Shown here in pieces: positions 13,081 through 25,600 of a stretch of 64,000 nt of DNA; position 1 is the first letter of the stretch, and each line of letters opens with the position of its first letter. The notes beneath the pieces are model-generated. The model did not search any database. It was not told the origin of the DNA and saw only the letters and a program-made list of their open reading frames with translations. The translations under genes and the position numbers were made by a program. Source of the stretch: Phalacrocorax aristotelis (lineage: Eukaryota > Chordata > Aves > Suliformes > Phalacrocoracidae). The stretch lies in NCBI RefSeq assembly GCF_949628215.1, contig NC_134311.1, positions 17,050,582 to 17,114,581 of the forward strand, in the 5' to 3' direction.

Positions 13081-15204
13081 CACTATTTCTTCCAAATCAG
13101 CTTGTCCTTAGTCTTCAGTTTCTTTTGGATTCATTGATATTCCAGTTGTTAAAATGACAAGATATTGCAGTGGCTATTACATTAGTACAATAAGATAAAG
13201 TTGGTGAAGTCTGACACATGTAAGAAGTTACAAAAAACTGACATATTTGATGACAAAACCTTGATTCACATTGCATAGACATTTGTCATCTTTATTTTGC
13301 ATCTAATTTGATTGGTTTTGGACTAGGGAAATAACACAGAGACGCAACACTGTTGTATTGTTCCTTTTGAAAGCCATTTAAAATTGACAAGATTATATTC
13401 CTCAGTGAAACCTCTTTTAGCATGATAAAATGAAGCTTTTTATTGCTCAACAGCTCTCAAAAGTGATTATGCAGAAAATGTTTTTGATTTCTATATTTCC
13501 TCTGAAGGGCTGGACTGCAAAGGCTCGCAGAGCCCACAGATGTGGACAGAAGCAGGAGAGGTATGGTGAAAGTTTTGCGTAGCAGATGTATTCACTTGGA
13601 GGAACTGCTGGCTGGTGGGCCAAAACCAGAAGTTACCATTTTTGAAGGCTTCTCAATTTCTCTCTAATCAAGACAGTATGGTACCTGACAAAGGCTGACA
13701 AAAGGAAAGGAAGGGACAGAATAGAGGAGGAGAGAAATAAAAGTTCACCCCTAAGAATGGATGTGGGTAAGGATAGTACTGTGAGATTGAGGCTTGCTGC
13801 CTACATGAAGAAACGGCTGAAATGTTTGGTAGTTTAGAAAAAACCAAATCCTAGCTATTTAAGTTAGTAAACATTTCAGGTTTTAATTTTTCAGTCTCTG
13901 CTCACTGCCTGTGTAATGGGCAACATACTCCCACAGGAATACTCTGAAGATAAAATTCATCAGTGCCTGTGAAACGCTTAGATTTGGTAGTGACGAGCCT
14001 CAGAGTAAAGCTTGTGAGGAAGCAACTCTTTTTGTCTTCATAGTAGGGTTGTAACGGCTTACAATAATGAAGTACAGAGCTAACTGTTAGGGGACCATAA
14101 GGAAAAAACAGTGTCTGTAACCTTGCAGTCAGTGCTCCTTGGGAAGAAGGCTCCTATGGAAACATTAGCATGTAACCAGGTAATTAAAGAAGGCAAGGCA
14201 TGTATACATAAAGGGTTGAAACAAGTTCCATGTGTAAACTTATCTTTGATGTTTCTGCTGTTCAGGTTCTTGACTTTGCAACCTTTATATCCTTCTCATA
14301 TAGCATTACAGAGGTGGATTTATTGGCTGCAAAGGAAGCGATGGCTGCAGTTTCCATTAGGATATGTGGGTAGCTTCCTTTCCTCTCCCTTAGATTCTGA
14401 CTTAGTAGCATAAGGTAGAGTTGACACCTATTACACATTTGTTGAATGACACACATTTCAATACCCACACTGACAGGGGTGAGGCTTGTCTTTAAAACGA
14501 AGTTTTGGTTTTTGCAGTAATACAGTGCAACCTCATATGTGATTGGCTTTTTGCAACCATCCTAAGTTTTCTGGCAGCATTAATTGTTTTCCAATTTATT
14601 TCCTTGACTGGTTTTCTCTATTTTGGGTTATTTTTCCACCCAGATTTACTAGTCCACAGTTTTTCAAACTGAAATCTCAATTAGTTAAAAATCCAGGTAC
14701 TGTGTTTTTGTATTTGTATTACTCCTTGTTGCCTTTGCCACAAAAATATTGGAAATATGTTTCTGTGGCAACAAATCTCAGAAGCACTGGAAAAATAAGT
14801 CAAAAATTCCTCAACCTATAAATACATTACTTTGAATCAGAGAAGCTAAACTCCTTTCATACCTTTCTTAATGAGTGATCAAAAAAGAGAAAATACCTCA
14901 CGTGTCATCTTGTTTGCCCTTCATTTTATTCCGCTTCTGAGCATACTCAATTGGTGTGATAAATTACTACTTCAAGGTATTTCAGAGAGCTGATTTGTAG
15001 TCCAGCCACACAAGTGTTAAAGGCAAAGGTTTAAATCTCAGTGAAGTCAGAAAACTGGTCAATCTACTGAAAAATTATTAAACACCTAGGTACTCTGCCA
15101 GGTTAGTACACTTGCCCAAAACCTAAAAAATTTTATACATATCATATGATCTTTCTAATCACAGCAAATAAAATCATGGTGAGATATCTTAACATGTAAT
15201 GTCA
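13081..15204. other. Intergenic DNA, no gene seen
   Basis: Short open frames only (up to 100 codons at 14111-14413), none recognisable. No CpG island, RNA gene or clear repeat was seen between the two CR1 copies. Confidence 0.6.
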
Positions 15205-16336
15205 AAGGGTAGAAAGGAGGACCGTGGGAACTACCGTCCTGTCAGCCTCACCTCTGTGCCAGGGAAGATCATCGAACAGATCCTCCTAGAAGCTATCCTA
15301 AAGCACATGGGGGACAGGGAGGTGATTGAGGCAGCCAGCATGGCTGCACCAAGGGCAAGTCCTGCCTGACCAACCTAGTGGCCTTCTATGATAGTGTGAC
15401 CGCATCAGTGGACAAGGGAAGAGCTATGGATGTCATCTATCAGGACTTCTGTAGGGCCTTTGACAGGGTCCACCACAGCAGCCTTCTCTCTAAATTGGTG
15501 AGATACGAATTTGATGGGTGGACTGTTTGGTGGATAAGGAATTGGCTGGATGGTTGCATCCAGAGGGTAGTGGTCAACAGCTCAATGTCCAGATGGAGAT
15601 CCGTGACGAGTGGTGTCCCTCATGGGTCCATACTAAACCAGTACGGTTTAATGTCCTCATCATGGACATAGGCAGTGGGATCGAGTGCACCCTCAGCAGG
15701 TTTGCAGATGACACAAGGCTGAGCGGTGCGGCTGACACTCCAAAAGGATGGGATGTCACCCAGAGAGACCTTGACAGGCTTGGGAAGTGGGCCTGTGTGA
15801 ACCTCATGAGGTTCAACAAGACCAAGTGCAGGGTCCTGCAACTGGGTCGGGGCAACCCCCGGTATCAATACAGGCTGGGGGTGAAGGGATTGAGAGCAGC
15901 TCTGCAGGGAAGGACTTGGGCGTACTGGTGAACAAAAAGCTGGACATGGGCCGGCAGTGTACGCTCACAGTCCACAAAGCCAACTGTTCCCTGGGCTGCA
16001 TCAAAAGCAGCGTGGCCAGCAGGTCGAGGGAGGTACTCCTGCCCCTCTACTCTGCTCTGGTGAGACCCCACCTGGGGTGCTGCATCCAGCTCTGGAGCCC
16101 TCAGCACAGGAAGGACACGGAGCTGTTGGAGCGGGTCCAGAGGAGGCCACAAAAATGATCTGAGGGCTGGAGCACCTCTTCTATGAGGACAGGCTGAGAA
16201 AGTTGGGGTTGTTCAGCCTGGAGAAGAGAAGGCTGCGGGGAGACCTTATTGTGGCCTTTCAGTACTTCAATTGGGACTATAGGAAGGATTGGGGTGACCT
16301 CTTTACCAAGGCCTGTAGTGACAGGACAAGGGGTTA
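15205..16336 (+). mobile_element. CR1 LINE reverse-transcriptase fragment lacking its 3' tail
   Basis: This is the central to C-terminal part of CR1 ORF2. Seen in order in shifting frames: [13 protein letters not shown]-like DNA at about 15230, the fingers/palm block [18 protein letters not shown] (in 15378-15671), VTSGVPHGS at about 15605, the catalytic-box equivalent [10 protein letters not shown] at about 15700, [10 protein letters not shown] at about 15800, then [23 protein letters not shown] near 16010-16070 and ERVQRR at about 16130. At least three frame changes (about 15640-15670, 15860-15900 and 16140) make it non-functional. CR1 copies normally keep the 3' end and lose the 5' end. 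This one instead stops near 16336 without a 3' UTR or ATTCT tail, directly against the SNX2 CpG island. Confidence 0.92.
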
Positions 16337-16442
16337 GGACACCCTCTCCTAAGGGAGTCGCCCTCACCTCCCGGCCTGCCGCCGGCCTCGGCAAAGGGCG
16401 GGGAGGGGCGGGCTCCCACCGCCTCCCGGGCCACCCTCCTGT

Positions 16443-16474
16443 CACGTGGCGGGGGGCGGGGCGGCCATCACGTG
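16443..16474. promoter_or_regulatory. SNX2: Pair of CACGTG E-boxes upstream of SNX2
   Basis: Two palindromic CACGTG cores, at 16443-16448 (context GTCACGTGGC) and 16469-16474 (context ATCACGTGAG), start 26 bp apart and lie 68 and 42 bp before the ATG. GTCACGTG with these flanks resembles the CLEAR/M-box element bound by TFEB, TFE3 and MITF, and also USF sites. Binding is inferred from sequence only. Confidence 0.6.
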
Positions 16475-16511
16475 AGTGAGGGGGGCCGGAGCCGGCGGCC
16501 GGGCTGGAGGG

Positions 16512-16523
16512 GAAGATGGCGGC
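16512..16523 (+). promoter_or_regulatory. SNX2: YY1-like element over the SNX2 start codon
   Basis: GAAGATGGCGGC overlaps the ATG and matches the AAGATGGCGGC form of YY1 site often found just downstream of TSSs in TATA-less CpG-island genes. The same bases also give a purine at -3 and G at +4, a good translation-start context. Confidence 0.5.
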
Positions 16524-16623
16524 GGAGAGGGAGCCTCCGCCGCTGGGGGAGGCGCGGCCCGCCGACTTCGAGGAGCTGGAGGAAGGCGAGGACCTCTTCA
16601 CCAGCACCGTGTCCACCCTGGAG
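16516..16623 (+). CDS. SNX2: SNX2 coding exon 1
   Basis: Encodes residues 1-36, including the first acidic DLF motif (EEGEDLF, 22-28). The donor is GAG|GTGAGA, phase 0. Intron 1 (9653 bp) carries the rest of the CpG island and two LTRs. Confidence 0.97.
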
Positions 16624-19600
16624 GTGAGAGTCCGCCCGCCACCGCGGGCCCCGAACCCCGCCGCCCGGGCTGGCCGCCGGGCCCTCCCCTCCGCTGCCTC
16701 CCCGGCAGGCCGCCGGTGCCGCGCCGCTGGCCGCGGCCCCCGGCCCCCAGCCCCTGACCGGGGCCGCAGACCCCCGGCCCGGCCCCGCCGCCTGGCGCTG
16801 TTCCGGCAGCGGCGGCTCCGCGGCGCTCCCCTCCCGGCGGGCGAGTGGCCTCGGCCCTGCGGGGGCTGGCGGTTCTCCCCGGGGCGCCAGGGGAAACCGA
16901 AAGTCTTTCCCCAAGTGCCGCTATGCCGGGCCGCCGCTGTCCCGCGCCCTGACCCTGTCTTGTACCGCCGCGGCAGTGCTTCCCTCGACACACGGCGACA
17001 GTGTCGCCGGTGTCCCCGTGTGTCATTCCCTCCCCCCCCCCAGCTGCTGAGGCTTTGCGTGGGTTCGTAAAAACCGCTTTATGCGCTAGGCCCCTTCCCG
17101 GGGATTCGCCCCCTTCCCGGTGGCACAGCCGGGACGTACGCGCTACCCCGGGCAGCGGGACCGGCTGGCGCGGCGCCGCCTGCGGCGCTCGCCCCCCGCC
17201 CCCGAGCGGGGCCGGCCCCGGGACAGGGCACGCCGGGCAGGCGGTGGGGAACCCGCCGCTGCTCAGGGAAACTCGAGTCTGAAAGGTCTGAAAACCTCTG
17301 GGAAGCACATCTCCAAACTGCGCTTGCTTTTTGTGTCACGAGTCTGGCACAAAAAAACCCCAAACAGCTGGATGCGTAAGTAGGTGCTCGATATGAAAGA
17401 TGTTTGCATCTTCATTCGTTGTAGTGGGGGCTTTTCTTGCTGAGTTGTTGTGGTCGTGTTTCACCTGTGTGTTTTGCCAGTATCTTCTAGAAGAACTTCG
17501 CTCTTCCTGCACACAGTTGACCATTTGAAAAGAAAATTGTTCCTGTTCCTCTTTTCCTGAAGAGTTTCCTGTCCCTGACCTTTATAGCAATAGGATTAGT
17601 GCATGTTTCTTTGTTTTATTCTGGCTGTTCTCTGTCGTTAACAGAAAAGGCCAGAATACAAAGAAGCTCTTAAATGTACTTTAAAGTCACTTGCCTTTTC
17701 TCAAGCCGCTTTATTTTATTTCCGTTTTATAGATGAGTAATTTGTGCATTGGTAGAAAAAGATACATGGAAAGATGCTATGAAGGCATAGCAAATGATGT
17801 CAACCTGCAGTTGACAAGAATTGTATCAATAGGCTTCTGTGCATCTGCGTGCGATACAGTGTATTATTCGTGTTGTTTTCTGTGTGCTAAGGAAGACTGC
17901 AGTTTAACATAAGGCATGTCTTTACTGATACGATCTGGAATTAAAGCTAGAAGAGATATGAGTTAGTGTCTAAATCATAGTTAAAATGAGAAGTTCTCAT
18001 CTTAATGATTAAAAATAGTTACTGAAAATTTCTCTAACTGCAAAAACTGGCAAAAAAAAAAAATGCACTGCGTATTGGATGGTTTGGCCGACTATTCCAT
18101 TGTACTGCTTTATTTTTGTAGACAGTCTATTTGGAAGAAAGTAGCAGAGTAGGAAAGGGAAGCCTCTTTGCTTGAAGAGAAGCTTTGAAAAGCCTTGTCA
18201 ATAACACTTTTTTTGATGTCTGATCAGCTACAGTGTTTAGGGAAGAGCCTTGATCTTGTGGTTTTCTGGCAAATTTGGAAGGAAGAGATCATGAAAACTG
18301 ACTTTGAACTTCTCAGTAGCTTGAATGTAGATCATTTAACTCAAGTGTATAGGGCACCTTAGTCCAGAGAACAAGTGTCTCATGGTGTGGGCCTCATTAA
18401 ACTTCTGTCTTGAGTGTTGTTTTAACCCTGTAAATATTAATGAAGTAGCTGTTTCTAAATAGCAATGGAGGTTCTATAGTAACAGCAGAATGGTGTCATG
18501 CTTATTGTAGATGATCATGTATTTGTGTGCTGATATGAGAGGAGGAACCATGGCAAGGGGTGGTGAGGTCAAGAGCCAACTTATATGAAGGAACTGTGGT
18601 ACTTTGAAAGGGTTCCCACCTGGTTTATCCTAGAGCTGTCCGTTTGCTTTTTGCATGGTTAATTTCAGCCCCGTCCTATTTTTTTCTTGCTTTCATTCTC
18701 TTTGGAGCTCACAAAAGGCATGATGTTCCTTTCTTACCTATTGATTTGGTTGTACAGTGGAGAAGCTATAAGATTTCTAGTAGGTCTTCTGAATAGCTTC
18801 CATGTTCAGAAAGTCTCCATTTAGAAAGCAATGCTAACTCATCTAAGTTTGTTCTGAAAAAATATAAACTTAATCTATGTTATGAACAGCAACTCTGAAA
18901 TATTTAAATACAGAAGGGCTTACTGACTTGAGTGGCTTATCTGTATAATCAAATGGAGAATATTGCTTATTTCAAGTTGAATTCTGTGAAGAAAAAGAAG
19001 CTGAAGCTTCAGCTTTCTTCAAACACATACTAAAAGTCAATGTCCTGAATTAAACGCTCTTAATTCTAGAATATAAAATGTTAAAAGATCACAATGAGCT
19101 GTAGCACCTGGCGTTTCTGGGTTGGGGCAGGAACGTTCTAGGACTCAAAAACTTCCTGGGTGACAGGGTATGAGGAGGGGCTTCCCTTTCTGTGTACATA
19201 GGGCACCTATGAACTCTGGGCACCAGGCCGGAGCAGCAGCTTGCCCAAGTTGGTGGGATGCTCATTTCCCTGTTAACCATTCCACTACTCTTCAGCACTG
19301 TGGATATCTATTTGGTTTTGATTGTGCCAATCATACTGTAGTGTCTCATGGTCTGCCTCCATTAAACTCATGGTCACTATGTGGTCTCTAGCTGCCAGAG
19401 TTGCTTTCATCAACGAGAGCAGCCAGGCAGAATCAGACGAATGGTCTAAGCCAAGACTGTGTTCACAGCGATATTCAATGGTGTATGCCATGTGAAGAAT
19501 ATTGCTGATGATTATATGTATGTGCTGGTGTAGTCACCTGCAGTGCTGTCCCAGCTACCAGGCTTTTGTAGCTCAGGGACTTCCTGAGCCCTAGGTAACA

Positions 19601-22600
19601 TTACAATATTAATAATCTTCCATGGACTTCTCTACTTGCTAAATTTTCAAGTACATGGTTTTTTGTGTTATTAAAAAAAAAAAAAAGGCACCCATGATAT
19701 ATACAACAAGAAATTCTGGAAGTTGACTATGTCTTACGAGAAGGATCATCCTCCTTTACAAGGTTGTAATGAACAAATTGCTGATTTGCTGTGTCCCCTG
19801 CCACTATTAGGCGAGACTGCAAAAAACTGTATGAAATTAAGTTTTGATGACGTATATGGAAAAAAGTGTGTTAGATTTTCTGAAAAACAATGTTTAGTGT
19901 AACTCTCACTTCATCATTTCCTCCCTCTTCCTCCTTGCCTTAGCTGCCTTCTCTGCCACCTTCCTTGTTTATCTGTTGTGCCACTTCTCACTTCCCTAAA
20001 CTTCTTACTCATTTCTGTATTGTCTCTCTCTGTCTTTTGTAAAGCAGGTGCCATGTGAACATGTAGCTGAGCTGCCACCTACTCATTTCAACTGGTATTT
20101 ATAGTCCTGTTTTTGTAATGAAAGAATACATGGAGGGACTTGAAAACAATGAGTAAGCAGTAGATGTGGTAGTCTGTCAAGGACTGTCATTTAGGGCAGG
20201 GTGTGTATATAACTTCATTGCCAGTTTATGTCAAAGATCTGCAATATGCATTTGGTTTTTGCACAGAAGGCAAAACATTAGATAGGCACAGAAGTCCAGG
20301 TGTCTTTAATGATATCCGTTGAATTTAAGAGTGACAATTACAGAGGAAGCGGTAAAGACTGCATTGGAATATCTGAGAGGAAAATATTAAGCCCTTCGAC
20401 ACTGTACTGTATCTTTGCAGAAAACTAAGTCTGTATCGAAGATTAATTGCTGTAAGTTTACTTGAAATGTGTGTCTTGTTCCTTGGTGTTACAGCCTGGA
20501 TTTAATGGAAGCATGCAGGCATTTGTTCTAGTGTGATTGCTTGTGTCCTATTACTTTCTGCTGAAAACATTTCTGCCTGTTGACTGTCTTCTCTCTGCCC
20601 ATGCTGTGATCTCTGAGCTTCTGTAACCCCGTTTCAGACAATCAGCCGGGTTAACTCAAAAAGCTAGAATCATATGATGGTCAGCTTTTGTCAGCCCAGT
20701 GTGTTCTGACTGAAGGAGGCTAGGAGGGCTTCAGGCAAGTTGTTGAACTGGTTTGGGGAGGACCTTACGATTAACAGAAGGGAGGATGTCCAAACATCTC
20801 AGGGAGGATATCCAAACATCTCAGGCTATGATTTCATCCAACAACAAATGTGAGAACTTGTTCTTGTTTCTTCATATGTCAAAGCTATAAAATACTTAGT
20901 TATTACTGTCAAATGTAATGCTTAATAAAGGAGGGGAAAATTGAACTTGTTATTGCCAATGTGAATTAGAACAGGCCCATAGGCCTCTCACCAGAAATGT
21001 TTTCTCTAGGAAACAAGTAAAGCAGAATCCTAACTGTCCTGCGTACCCAATGGCCAGGACATGCAGGTCTCTTGATTGTTGGATGCTTCACCTGACTTAC
21101 TTCCAACTCGGGAGTCGCTCAGAAATTTTGCAGGCATGAATCTTTCAGGAAATGGACGTGTTTCTGACAGTTTGTGAGTTGTTGGCATCAAGTAAGTTTT
21201 AAAATCTTTACACAGCTGTGCTGTCCATGTGTGTCTGAGCCATGAGGCTTTTTCAGTCTCGTCTTCCATTTCTTGTCTGATCTTCAGACTTTCACTGGGC
21301 TAACTTCTAACTCCTCTGACAACCATCTTAACTGCTGTTTGTTGTGGTTTAGCCCCAGTCAACAATTGGGCACCACAGAGCTGTTCACTCACCCCTCCTC
21401 CCCAGTGGGATGGGGGACAGAACCAGAAGAGCAAAAGTAAGAAAACTCATGGGTTGAGATAATAACAGTTTAATAATTAAAATAAAATAGTAGTAGTAAT
21501 AATGTAATGAAAAGGCAAACAGCAAGAGAGAAAGAGAGGTGAAACCCAAGGACGGGGGGGTGGGCGGGAAGTGCTGCGACCGCTCGCTACTCACCAACTG
21601 CTGCTGCCAGTCCGTGAGACACAATCGCTGCTTCCGTCAGCCAATTCCCCCCAGTTAATATACTGGGCATGATGTCATATGGTATGGAATATCCCTTTGG
21701 ACAGTTTGGATCAGCTGTCCTCGCTGTGCCCCCTCCCCTCCCTGCTTCTTGTGCACCCGGCAGAGCATGGGAGACTGGAAAAGTCCTCATCTAGTGTAAG
21801 CACTGCTTAGCAACAACTAAAACATCAGTGTGTTAGCAACACTATTCTCATACTAAATCTAAAACACAACACTGTACCAGCTTCTGGGAAGAAAATTAGC
21901 TCTGTCCCAGCCAAAACCATGACACCATTTTAGCTGTACTTCACAGAGGTAAAAGATCAAAGTTGGGGTAGTGTCCTTTAGTTTGCACCTGTAGTAGGGT
22001 GTAACTGGAATAGCTTAATATTCCAGTTTGATTGCATGGGTGCTTTTTCTGAGAGGCTGAATAGCACCCTCTGACCCTCTGTGTAAAATAATCAGATTAT
22101 TAGGAATTATTTACTCCAATTTCTGATACATTCAGGACTGTGGCTTTCTGGGTTTTCATAGCTCCCCAAGAACTATGTCTGTTTTCAAGATAAGAAACTA
22201 AACTTTGAAAAACTCTTAAAAACAAGCTGAATTTGTGTCCAAAGTTACAGTAAGTGTTCAGAGCATGAATAATTAAGAAGTTTCTACCCATTGTCTTCAT
22301 ACAAAGCCCCAGCTGTTTATGAAGATATTTAACCCTATCCTTAATTTATTTTGTCTGAGAACAACAGCTGTTTAAAAATAGCAAAGAGCCACTGAAAGAC
22401 TGAAAGATTAATGGGCCAGGAAATACTTTATTCAGCTGTCAGCCTGTTGCAGTTTAACTCCAGTTGCAGCTGAGCCCCACACAGCCGCTCACGCACTCCC
22501 CACAGCACAATGGGGGAGACAATCCGAAGGGTAAAGTGAGAAAGCCTGTGGGTCGAGGTAAAGACAGTCTGATAGGTCAAGCAAAAGGCACGCATGCAAG

Positions 22601-25600
22601 GAAAGCAGAAGGAGGAATTCATTCACTGCTTCCCATCGGCAGGCAGGTGTCCAGCCATTTCCAGGAAAGCAGAGCTCCATCACGTGTAACGGTTACTTGG
22701 GAAGGCAAATGCTATCATTCCAAACATCCTCCCCATCCTCCTTCCCTCCAGATTTTATTGCTGAGTATGGTGTAACCTGGTGTGGAATATTCCTTTGGTC
22801 AGTTGTGGTCAGCTCTCCCAGCTGTGTCCCCTCCCAGCTTCTTGTGCAATCCCCAGCCTCGCTGGCAGAGCAGTGAGAAACAGAGAAGGCCTTCATGCTG
22901 TGTAAGCACTGTTCAACAATAATTAAAACGTCCTCATGTGAACAATATTGGTTCAGTCACAAATCCAAGCCATGGAACTATACAGGCTATTATGAAGGAG
23001 ATTAACTCTTTCACAGCCAAAAACAGTACACAGCTGAAAGGATATTTTAAAGCAAAGACATGCTACCTGTAAATCATTCCTAAAACTAAACTTCACTATC
23101 TACTATTATTAAAAACAGAACTTAAGATTTATAAAAAATATAAATTTATTATATCTATAAAATAAATAATACATAGGATACCTGTTTCAGTGGAAATCTT
23201 CCGGTAAGAGTCACTTCTAGACTTTGTGTCTTGTATACAAAGTATACCAGCTGCATGAATAAGCTTTGCTTCTTGAGCTTTCTGAGGTTCTCTTACAGCC
23301 TGTTTGTTTGAGTTCTCTCCTTTTGTGAGTATTCTCCAGTTTCAGTTAATGGAAACCAAGGTATGTGAAATTTGGAGGAAGCTGTCTGTAACTGATCCTG
23401 TAACTACATCTGTGAAGCCTGGTGTCTCGTGCAAAATTCTTGGCTTTCTTGACTAGTGCCAAGGGCAGGATCTTTCCCAGCTCTGTAACAAAGAGAAGCT
23501 CCGCAATCCTACCAGGACTTGGTATCTTTCTTTGTATTTATGGCTGTTCCCAGGACGCCTCTGTTCCTTCTTCAAAGTGGGAATGGCTTTGTGTTGTCCT
23601 CTGGTTAACTTGTTACCTGAGGCATGCAAATATTTGTTTTCTCATAGTATGCCATACCTTGATTAGTTTAAGTGTTCAAGGCGAATCTTGTGTCTGGTAG
23701 AGTTTCTTTTTGCAATGAGAAGCCAGGGATAGTCAAATGTAGTCATCAGTAACCAAACTAGCTAACTCAAATAAAACTGAGAAGATAAGCTGGGGGAATA
23801 ACTTGTAGGCGTGAGTATTCTCAGAGGGCTTTTTTCCACCAATCATTAATCAACAGCAGAATTAAGGGATAAAGCTGAAAGCCATCTGCTGTGTGCAACA
23901 AGTGATCAGGAAAGCTTTTGTTCCCTGTGCCTGGCCATGCATGTTACAGCTGTATTTCATAGAGGGGAAATGACAAACATAGCCTTCATGTCATGCTGCA
24001 TCTGTGGTCGAGTAGAGCCCCCACTATGTCATAAAACTCAGATATATCAAAATGTAATTGGGCTGCTGTTCGAAATTGAGTAGCAGCAAAACTGGTTCAG
24101 AAGGAGGGTAACGTTTTCATGAAGAATTGCTGTTACTGATAAAACTTCAAACTGCCTGAACCTCACAGGGAAATCAAGCATTTCTGTGCTCTGCTTTTCT
24201 AGCTGAAGTACAAGACCTAGAACTTGCAGCTCTACATAGTACTGCCTAGAGAGACAGACTGTTTTTTCCAGAATATGCTACTTCTGAGTTCTCAAATCAC
24301 TTAAAACTGTTAGCTATTGCATGGGACGCATACTGTCTATGCTATAATTTGTAGAGTAATGAAGCGTGTCAAGTGGTGAGGTTTTCTTGAATTTCCTAGT
24401 CCATTTGGTCTAAATTAGTTCCAAGTCTTGTTATAGAACTTAAGGATAATACTTCAAAGAATGAGCAAATGCACCTTTATTACCCCAGAGCACTCTGTTT
24501 GCTGTGGAATCATTTTGGCATGGGTTTAGTATGACATGAGAAGTGCACATGTGGATTCGTTGCTTGTAAGGTTATAAACTCTACTACCTACATACAGTTC
24601 CCATGTGTTCCTGCTTTGACTTTCTTTGGAGGCTCTAGGGCGAAATCCAACAAGCAGTTTGAGAGGCTGCTCCTTTTGTTGCTCATCACTTTGGTTTGTT
24701 TATTGGTTTCCCAACTTCTTTTCAGAGAGTGTTGCAGCCTTTGACAGAGGGAAAGGGATATAACCTGTTCTGTCATTTGAATGGAGCAGTTCCTTGTTGC
24801 AACCGTAACGTGGTTTAGAGGAATATAAATTTTCTGGTATTCTTGTATTTGCTTTTATTTTTCTTCTGCCTTCAGCAAGGAAAACCTTGGGCTAACACCT
24901 TTCCAGATTGAGAGTCTTGATTTCATATGTCATCTGAAAAACAATTCTTACTGTGTCTGAATTTGTCTGGCAGGATTTCTACTGTTTCTTGCTTACCTCC
25001 TCTGCACCAGAATTTCAGGTGACTGACGTCTGGATAGATGTGGGGGCCAGGATCTTGCTCTATGCTGCCTGAAGTAAAGCAGCAGTGTCATACTCCATGT
25101 CAGGATGTACACTGCTTTTAGAGAGCCGGCTATAAGGAAGGCCTCTCTCTTAGAACTGTTGCCTCTGCTGCGTTGATGAGTGTGCAAACACAACCCGGAC
25201 AGATTTTTTCAGTGGCTTTTCAGTATTTTGGGGGCTTTTTTTTGTGTGTTAATCTTTTGTAGCCTGTGGCATTTGTTGAAGTGTAGCCTGAAATGTTTAC
25301 TGTCTCTTTTGAATTCTGGTTCTGAACTTAAATTATGACAACTCTATGCAAAAATGAGGAAGCAAGCAGTGACACAATTTTTAGCGGCTGCTTTTAAAGT
25401 GCATTCATTCATTAGTAAATATGATGATGCTGAAAACTTTTTAGCTAGCTATCTTGGGTGAACCTGTGAGCAGTGAGTCTTGCACATTTTCTAGAACTAT
25501 TTAACAACCATAGTTGATACTTATGCAACAAGGGTTTTCTAACTGAAGCACTGATCTTTGGTTAGGTGTGTATTTATTTTGTGAGTAAGCTATACATTTG

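Larger units (their letters stand above)
16360..17235. promoter_or_regulatory. SNX2: CpG island spanning SNX2 promoter and exon 1
   Basis: Very GC- and CpG-rich DNA in an otherwise AT-rich window, centred on the SNX2 start codon. There is no TATA box, and GC-box (Sp1-type) sequences lie at about 16396-16411 and 16451-16464. No ATG occurs between the CR1 end and the SNX2 ATG, so there is no upstream ORF. The long open frames on both strands here come from low stop-codon frequency in GC-rich DNA. Confidence 0.85.

Noticed and set aside
16101-16991. 296-codon open frame on the minus strand across the SNX2 CpG island and CR1
   Set aside because: Composition artefact of GC-rich DNA joined to antisense CR1 sequence; Arg/Pro/Gly/Ala-rich with no domain.
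21340-23030. A single provirus with LTRs A and B as its ends
   Set aside because: The LTRs are too unlike each other, and the 520 bp between them shows no viral coding sequence or primer-binding site.
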